From JAUPVS01 sp037139495 (GTDB lineage Bacteria > Patescibacteriota > Saccharimonadia > Saccharimonadales > JAUPVS01): a stretch of 34,202 bases of DNA. A model generated the notes under the pieces. It made no database searches. It saw only the letters and a list, made by a program, of their open reading frames with translations, and was not told the DNA's origin. Position numbers and translations under genes: made by a program. Positions 30,512 through 34,202 of this stretch are shown here, one piece after another (position 1 is the first letter of the stretch; each line of letters opens with the position of its first letter). The stretch lies in NCBI GenBank assembly GCA_037139495.1, contig JBAXGG010000007.1:1-34202 (forward strand), read 5' to 3'.

Positions 30512-30550
30512 GATTGAATACGACCAAGATCCGCGGTCGGTCGAATCTTT
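30512..30550 (+). terminator. Imperfect hairpin after the small membrane protein gene
   Basis: CGACC (30521-30525) and GGTCG (30535-30539) with outer GATT/AATC pairing form an interrupted stem, followed by only TTT. It is a weak terminator at best. The rest of 30482-30579 shows no gene. Confidence 0.3.
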
Positions 30551-30579
30551 AGGTAACTTGATCATGATAATGTATATTT

Positions 30580-30717
30580 ATGAAAATGAACTCAGTGCAA
30601 AAGGTTATAGAAATTGGCGATGGTCTGGGGGTAATTATCCCCGTGAGTATTGTTAAACTTTACGATCTAAAAGTAGGTGACTCTATTACAGTTACTTTTT
30701 CCCCAATCAACAAATAG
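30580..30717 (+). CDS. Orphan AbrB/MazE-type antitoxin-like protein
   Basis: A 45-residue protein with the SpoVT/AbrB swapped-hairpin pattern: VQKVIEIGDGLGVIIPVSIVKLYDLKVGDSITVTF, comparable to the QKIGNSLGVxIP and LKxGD motifs of MazE-like DNA-binding antitoxins. The acidic toxin-binding tail is very short (SPINK) and no toxin gene is adjacent; the next gene is a convergent NUDIX. It may be a stand-alone transition-state-type regulator. Starts at 30580 or 30586 are both possible: GATAAT (30566-30571) and TATATT (30573-30578) lie 8 and 7 nt before them. Confidence 0.7.
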   Translation: MKMNSVQKVIEIGDGLGVIIPVSIVKLYDLKVGDSITVTFSPINK

Positions 30718-30735
30718 ACTAATAATTAACAACTT

Positions 30736-31179
30736 TCATAGGTAGTTAAAGAATTTTGTGGCGCTAACAGTATTAATATCAGCAAATGATTCGTTAGATA
30801 AAAACTCTGGCAAGATCTTGTGCTCGGCTGGGTTGATAAACTCGAACTTTTCGATTTCGGTGGCGCCATGAGTTGTTTTGGACAGGTCGATATCGAGGTA
30901 ATCCTTACCATTTTTAATCAAAAAAAAGAATTCCATCTGTTCCAAATCGTGCCATTCAAATTGTTGAACAAAGAGTAGTCGGCCAATGACCGGTATGATT
31001 CCGGTCTCTTCAATCATTTCTCGCTTCAGGGCAGGCAACAGGGCTTCGCCAACATCCACGCCACCACCTGGCACGCTCCAAAAGTCATGAGCTGGCTTGC
31101 CGTCGTAAGCCTTCAATCGAAAACAAAGAATTTTACTATCGTGTGCGACGATGCCGCGGACGGCGACTCTTCTATTCAT
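30736..31179 (-). CDS. NUDIX hydrolase
   Basis: A 147-residue NUDIX protein that would hydrolyse a nucleoside diphosphate linked to another group. The full Nudix box is present from Gly39 through Glu45, Arg53-Glu54 and Glu57-Glu58 to Gly60 (GGVDVGEALLPALKREMIEE then TG). Substrate cannot be inferred. Start ATG 31179 is preferred over 31194 because TATAGT on the minus strand ends 6 nt before it. It is divergent from the RNase H gene, with the two -10 boxes 11 nt apart, and convergent with the AbrB-like gene. Confidence 0.9.
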   Translation of the reverse strand: MNRRVAVRGIVAHDSKILCFRLKAYDGKPAHDFWSVPGGGVDVGEALLPALKREMIEETGIIPVIGRLLFVQQFEWHDLEQMEFFFLIKNGKDYLDIDLSKTTHGATEIEKFEFINPAEHKILPEFLSNESFADINTVSATKFFNYL

Positions 31180-31185
31180 GCCATC

Positions 31186-31191
31186 ACTATA
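31186..31191 (-). promoter_or_regulatory. -10 box TATAGT of the NUDIX gene (leaderless)
   Basis: On the minus strand TATAGT ends 6 nt before the ATG at 31179. Confidence 0.55.
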
Positions 31192-31202
31192 CAACGTCGT
31201 GC

Positions 31203-31208
31203 TATGAT
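31203..31208 (+). promoter_or_regulatory. Extended -10 box TGC-TATGAT of the RNase H gene (leaderless)
   Basis: TATGAT preceded by TGC ends 6 nt before the ATG at 31215. Confidence 0.6.
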
Positions 31209-31214
31209 TAAGCG

Positions 31215-31640
31215 ATGATTATTTACCATACCGACGGTAGTTGCGAGCCAAACCCGGGTACCGGTGGCTACGCTGTTATCAAGCGTATGAAACCAGCTAA
31301 GTTGGGTGGCGAGTTTGAGACTACCAATATCCGAATGGAAGGTCATGCCATTATCGAGGCGCTCAAAGATTCTAACGGCGAAGATTGCCAGATCTACAGC
31401 GATAGCGAATTCTGGATAAAAGTGATTACTGTCTGGTCTTTGCCTTGGGAAGCCAACGGCTGGAAGAAGAAGGGCGGCCCAATCAAGAACTTAGACATCG
31501 TCCAGGAAGTCGTGCCGCTATACCGAAAATCTCGAGCCGAACTTATCTGGGTACGTGGTCATAATAATGACCCTGGTAATGAATTAGCTGATGAATGGGC
31601 CAACAAAGCTCGCCAGCAACAACTTGCCAAAAAGAAGTAG
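31215..31640 (+). CDS. rnhA: Ribonuclease HI-type protein
   Basis: A 141-residue RNase H fold nuclease for RNA-DNA hybrids. The catalytic carboxylates are visible: Asp7 (YHTDGSCEPNPG), Glu42 (RMEGHAIIEAL), Asp63 (IYSDSEFW) and the Asp of GNELADEWA near the end, with the catalytic-loop His in VRGHNNDPGN. The basic handle helix is partly kept (WKKKGGPIKN). It ends with a Lys-rich tail. Start directly follows a -10 box. It is convergent with the next gene, with 10 nt between stops and no clear terminator. Confidence 0.93.
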   Translation: MIIYHTDGSCEPNPGTGGYAVIKRMKPAKLGGEFETTNIRMEGHAIIEALKDSNGEDCQIYSDSEFWIKVITVWSLPWEANGWKKKGGPIKNLDIVQEVVPLYRKSRAELIWVRGHNNDPGNELADEWANKARQQQLAKKK

Positions 31641-31650
31641 CATTTAATAT

Positions 31651-32304
31651 CTATTTAAGAATGTTTACGGCGCGAGCTGCAACTAGGGCAATGGTAGCTA
31701 AAGAAGTAAAAGCCTGCACTGTCATTAGTAATTTGGCTCGGTAGGTGAGGGGCATGGCATCAGTCGGGCTGAAGGCCGTAGCGTTGGTTACCGATACGTA
31801 GAGGTAGTCAAAAAAAGTCGGCTGCCAGCCAGCTTGGTGGGTAGCTTCGGCGGAACTGGATTGTTGCGGGAACAAAAAATCACGCTCACCATCAATCGTG
31901 CCCTCTAGACTGCGGTTATCTAACTCCCAGTAAAAAAGCCCAAAAACAATGACGTTGGTGGCATAGATAACTAGGGCCGAATAGATAAGAACGTGTCCGT
32001 TGGTGGCCGAGCCATTAAGTAGTGCATCACTGATTAAAACCAGGGAAGCAATATTGGTAATCGCAATCAAAGATAGTAATACCAAGGCTAACAGGCGGCG
32101 CAGCAAACGGTGGCTAGGCCGCTGCCTACTGTTACCGGGAAGGCTAATGGCCATCAGTAAAACAAACTCCACAGCGGCCAGTGCATAACGCGGGCCGACT
32201 ACAAACTCTTTGCTTAATAGTACTTGAGCGGCAATCGCCAGGATAATGGCTAGCTGGACGTGCCAGATTGGTTCGATCCGTTTGTGGATGTGGGCTAACT
32301 TCAT
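31651..32304 (-). CDS. DUF1345-like integral membrane protein
   Basis: A 217-residue membrane protein with about five or six helices. The features FGLFYWELDN, then RDFLFPQ, and TFFDYLYVSVTNATAFSPTDAMPLTYRAKLLMTVQ followed by ALVAARAVNIL match a family related to DUF1345. The T-N-A-T-A-F-S-P-T-D segment before the last helix has a re-entrant, channel-like look, but no ion-channel function is shown. Start ATG 32304 (MKLAHIHKR) is chosen because TATAAT ends 7 nt upstream; the longer frame from 32367 begins before the promoter. Confidence 0.78.
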   Translation of the reverse strand: MKLAHIHKRIEPIWHVQLAIILAIAAQVLLSKEFVVGPRYALAAVEFVLLMAISLPGNSRQRPSHRLLRRLLALVLLSLIAITNIASLVLISDALLNGSATNGHVLIYSALVIYATNVIVFGLFYWELDNRSLEGTIDGERDFLFPQQSSSAEATHQAGWQPTFFDYLYVSVTNATAFSPTDAMPLTYRAKLLMTVQAFTSLATIALVAARAVNILK

Positions 32305-32311
32305 TAGGCTT

Positions 32312-32317
32312 ATTATA
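32312..32317 (-). promoter_or_regulatory. -10 box TATAAT of the DUF1345-like gene (leaderless)
   Basis: On the minus strand TATAAT is followed after 7 nt by the ATG at 32304. The 17-base segment 32302-32318 matches 22434-22450 except for one base. Confidence 0.7.
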
Positions 32318-32332
32318 GTCGCTTTTTTGGTG

Positions 32333-32338
32333 TAAAGT
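32333..32338 (+). promoter_or_regulatory. -10 box TAAAGT of the GH1 gene
   Basis: TAAAGT preceded by TG ends 7 nt before ATG 32346, resembling the box of the heliorhodopsin gene. It is weaker than others in the window. Confidence 0.4.
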
Positions 32339-32345
32339 AAGCATA

Positions 32346-33596
32346 ATGCCAACGCCAATCTTTCCAAAGAATTTTTACTGGGGTACCAGCACCGCCGGCC
32401 ACCAGGTTGAGGGCGGATTGCATGATGATTGGACCGTCTGGGAGTTAGCTCACGCTAAAGAATTAGCCCAGAGCGCAACTCGCAAACTTAGTCATCTTTC
32501 TAATTGGCCTGATATTCGAGCCCAGGCTACCGACCCTAACAACTATGTTTCTGGGCGCGGTGTCGATCATTACAACCGTTATGAAGAAGACTTTGACATA
32601 ATCACTAAGCTGAATATGAACGCCTTTAGGTTTAGTATCGAGTGGTCTCGTTTGGAGCCCGAAGAGGGTAATTGGGACGAGGAAGCCGTTGAGTACTACC
32701 GTGTTTATCTTAAAAAACTTCAGGAACAAGGAATTGAGCCTTTCTTAAACATCTGGCACTGGACGGTACCAATTTGGTTCCAGGACAAAGGTGCCTTTAC
32801 GAAGCGCTCAAACAACAAATATTTTCTGAGATTCGTCCAAAAGATTTCTGATGAGTACGGATCACGGTTAAGTCACATTATTACTTTGAATGAGCCGAAC
32901 GTCTATTTTAGCCTAGGTTATATAACCGCCACCCGGCCCCCGCAAGAAAAAAGCCTCATAAAAGGTACAATGTCATACTGGAATCTGCATAATGCTCACA
33001 AGGGAGCGTACAAGATCCTCAAGACTGCACATCCACACTTACAGATCGGAATTGCCCAACAATTGGGTAATATCCAGGCCAAACGCCCGCACGACGTTAT
33101 CGACGAGTCTGTCACCAAAATAATGCGCTACGTGTGGAACTGGTGGTTTTTGCGCCGTATCCGCAATCAGCAGGATTTTGTTGGTATCAACTACTACTTC
33201 ACCGACTACTACCAGCACACCAAGATTAGGGACCCCAAGATACCTTTAAACGACCTCGGTTGGTACATGGAACCGGAAGGAGTCTATCCCTTATTATTAA
33301 GAGCCTGGACACGCTATAAGAAGCCTATTATTATTACCGAGAACGGTGTGGCTGATGCTCACGACCAGTACCGACGCTGGTGGATCGAGGAAACTGTTGT
33401 CGCTATGGAGAGAGCTTTATCTGAAGGCGTTGACCTACGTGGCTACTTCCACTGGAGCTTGCTGGATAACTTTGAGTGGGAATCAGGCTACTGGCCTAAG
33501 TTCGGCCTAGTAGAAGTTGACAGGGAACACGGTATGAAACGTACCATCCGCCCTAGCGCCAAATGGTTCGGTGACCTAATCAAGCAATTACGCTAA
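32346..33596 (+). CDS. Glycoside hydrolase family 1 (beta-glucosidase-like)
   Basis: A 416-residue cytoplasmic (alpha/beta)8 barrel glycosidase of family GH1, acting by retention on beta-linked disaccharides or glycosides. The N-terminal signature FPKNFYWGTSTAGHQVEGG is intact. The acid/base is Glu183 in TLNEPN and the nucleophile is Glu332 in IITENGV. FRFSIEWSRLEPEEG and GYFHWSLLDNFEWESGY, both diagnostic, are present. There is no signal peptide, so the sugar must be imported. Substrate (glucoside, galactoside or phospho-sugar) cannot be fixed. No transporter is next to it. Start follows a weak -10 box, so the message is probably leaderless. Confidence 0.95.
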   Translation: MPTPIFPKNFYWGTSTAGHQVEGGLHDDWTVWELAHAKELAQSATRKLSHLSNWPDIRAQATDPNNYVSGRGVDHYNRYEEDFDIITKLNMNAFRFSIEWSRLEPEEGNWDEEAVEYYRVYLKKLQEQGIEPFLNIWHWTVPIWFQDKGAFTKRSNNKYFLRFVQKISDEYGSRLSHIITLNEPNVYFSLGYITATRPPQEKSLIKGTMSYWNLHNAHKGAYKILKTAHPHLQIGIAQQLGNIQAKRPHDVIDESVTKIMRYVWNWWFLRRIRNQQDFVGINYYFTDYYQHTKIRDPKIPLNDLGWYMEPEGVYPLLLRAWTRYKKPIIITENGVADAHDQYRRWWIEETVVAMERALSEGVDLRGYFHWSLLDNFEWESGYWPKFGLVEVDREHGMKRTIRPSAKWFGDLIKQLR

Positions 33597-33618
33597 CCCT
33601 TGGTGCCAAACTAGATTG

Positions 33619-33647
33619 TTGACACAAGACAAAGCTTATGCTATAAT
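33619..33647 (+). promoter_or_regulatory. Perfect consensus promoter TTGACA-17-TATAAT
   Basis: TTGACA (33619-33624), a 17-nt spacer ending TGC, and TATAAT (33642-33647). The ATG at 33655 is 7 nt further on. It shares AAGCTTATGCTATA with the promoter at 19552-19580. This is the strongest promoter in the window by consensus. Confidence 0.9.
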
Positions 33648-33654
33648 GCTTGGT

Positions 33655-34095
33655 ATGAATACAGAAACAACACTCAGTACTATGTACCCAAATGCCAGCC
33701 CACTACCTAAGGACCCAGGTGCCGAAGATCGTGCGCAGACCCTAGAAGCTACTCGTGCGGCTGACGCTAAGCGCGCTGAACACGGTAAATTTGTTAAAAA
33801 AGCTGCCATGTATCTAGGTGGGGCTGTCATATTGGCGAGTGCTAGTCTTGGCCTAGTAAAGGAAGTTGCCCCTGCAGTTTCAACAGGAATAGATACAGCC
33901 GTCTCTGCTGCTGGTGACGCGGTTTCAAGTCTCTATCCACACGAATCACCGTCTTCAACCAACTTTAAGCCTTCACAGGAGCAATTGGATTCAGCCGGGC
34001 TAGGCGGTACCGATGTTGCTCCAACTACATCAACCACCGAAACTCAATTAAGCCAAGTCGGCTACAGTATTAACCCACACGAGCCCCGAGAGTAA
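33655..34095 (+). CDS. Hypothetical protein with one membrane segment
   Basis: A 146-residue protein that I do not recognise. From ATG 33655 it has a Pro/Ser start (MYPNASPLPKDPGAEDRAQ), a charged helix (TRAADAKRAEHGKFVKKA), one membrane segment (AMYLGGAVILASASLGLV, near 51-68), then a Ser/Thr/Pro-rich tail. The tail repeats a YP-x-x-SP theme seen at the start (YPNASP, YPHESP) and ends NPHEPRE. Basic residues before the helix suggest the C-terminal part is outside. A perfect promoter and strong terminator frame it as a monocistronic, probably highly expressed gene. ATGs upstream of 33655 lie inside the promoter and are excluded. Confidence 0.75.
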   Translation: MNTETTLSTMYPNASPLPKDPGAEDRAQTLEATRAADAKRAEHGKFVKKAAMYLGGAVILASASLGLVKEVAPAVSTGIDTAVSAAGDAVSSLYPHESPSSTNFKPSQEQLDSAGLGGTDVAPTTSTTETQLSQVGYSINPHEPRE

Positions 34096-34114
34096 ATAGC
34101 CTTAACTGGCTCAG

Positions 34115-34141
34115 ACACACCACACCTAGTGGTGTGTTTTT
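34115..34141 (+). terminator. Strong Rho-independent terminator
   Basis: ACACACCAC (34115-34123) and GTGGTGTGT (34129-34137) form a perfect 9-bp stem with a 5-nt loop, followed by a run of T. It ends the transcript of the gene at 33655. Confidence 0.92.
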
Positions 34142-34156
34142 GATTACAGACACAAC

Positions 34157-34165
34157 TGTGGATAA
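34157..34165 (-). other. Perfect DnaA box
   Basis: TGTGGATAA is the reverse complement of the consensus TTATCCACA. It lies in the non-coding end of the window, after the terminator. It might belong to an origin or a DnaA-regulated promoter beyond the edge, but a single 9-mer can occur by chance. The remaining bases to 34202 show only a TATAAA near 34182. Confidence 0.45.
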
Positions 34166-34202
34166 CTTGGGGCAGTTTCTCTATAAAACATCATAAAAGG
34201 GC

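Overview
The window looks like a chromosomal segment of a Patescibacteria/CPR bacterium, most likely Candidatus Saccharibacteria (TM7) or a close relative. This is inferred from gene content and compact layout: almost every gene is on the plus strand, with gaps of a few bases or ATGA-type overlaps. There is a heliorhodopsin, a single-chain glycyl-tRNA synthetase, a SecA without the usual zinc tail, and many small membrane proteins of unknown function. TGA is used as an ordinary stop and a release factor 2 gene is present, which argues against the recoded-UGA CPR groups. No tRNA, rRNA, CRISPR array, transposase or phage gene was seen.

Layout. 1-3.1 kb: HdeD-like membrane protein, msrA, heliorhodopsin, and an unknown gene interrupted by one in-frame TAA. 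3.1-9.9 kb: HAD phosphatase, rsmE, a RecB/Cas4-like PD-(D/E)XK nuclease, serS, hpf, and secA preceded by a 14-codon upstream ORF. 9.9-17.1 kb: M16 peptidase, a Pro/Ala-rich membrane-anchored protein, prfB, then a division/envelope block of ftsE, ftsX, a secreted coiled-coil CHAP hydrolase and an S41 processing protease. 17.1-21.0 kb: pyrG, a response regulator, a small protein and a putative HEYTH metallopeptidase. 21.0-22.4 kb, minus strand: THUMP-type methyltransferase and rpmA. 22.5-27.9 kb: UPF0104/MprF-like membrane protein, xseA, xseB, a membrane-anchored methyltransferase, an anchored extracytoplasmic protein, then a degenerate histidine kinase and receiver pair fused by overlap to recO. 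27.9-34.2 kb: glyS, then an accessory stretch (DUF3800 protein behind a perfect palindrome, a candidate small RNA on the minus strand, a small membrane protein, an orphan AbrB/MazE-type protein, NUDIX, RNase H, a DUF1345-like membrane protein, a GH1 glycosidase, an unknown anchored protein), ending with a strong terminator and a perfect DnaA box.

Global signal. About nineteen genes carry a TATAAT-like box whose last base lies only 6-10 nt (mostly 6-8) before the start codon, on both strands. This implies widespread leaderless transcription, with Shine-Dalgarno sites kept for internal or leadered genes. The spacing rule corrects several start codons and exposes the secA upstream ORF and a possible AUU start.

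The most interesting candidates are: the pseudo two-component pair (H-box His to Glu, receiver Asp to Glu) coupled to recO; the candidate ~65-nt minus-strand RNA with its own promoter and terminator; the leaderless uORF overlapping the secA start; the palindromic operator over the DUF3800 promoter; and heliorhodopsin beside msrA. All functional statements are inferred from sequence motifs read by eye; no searches were run.
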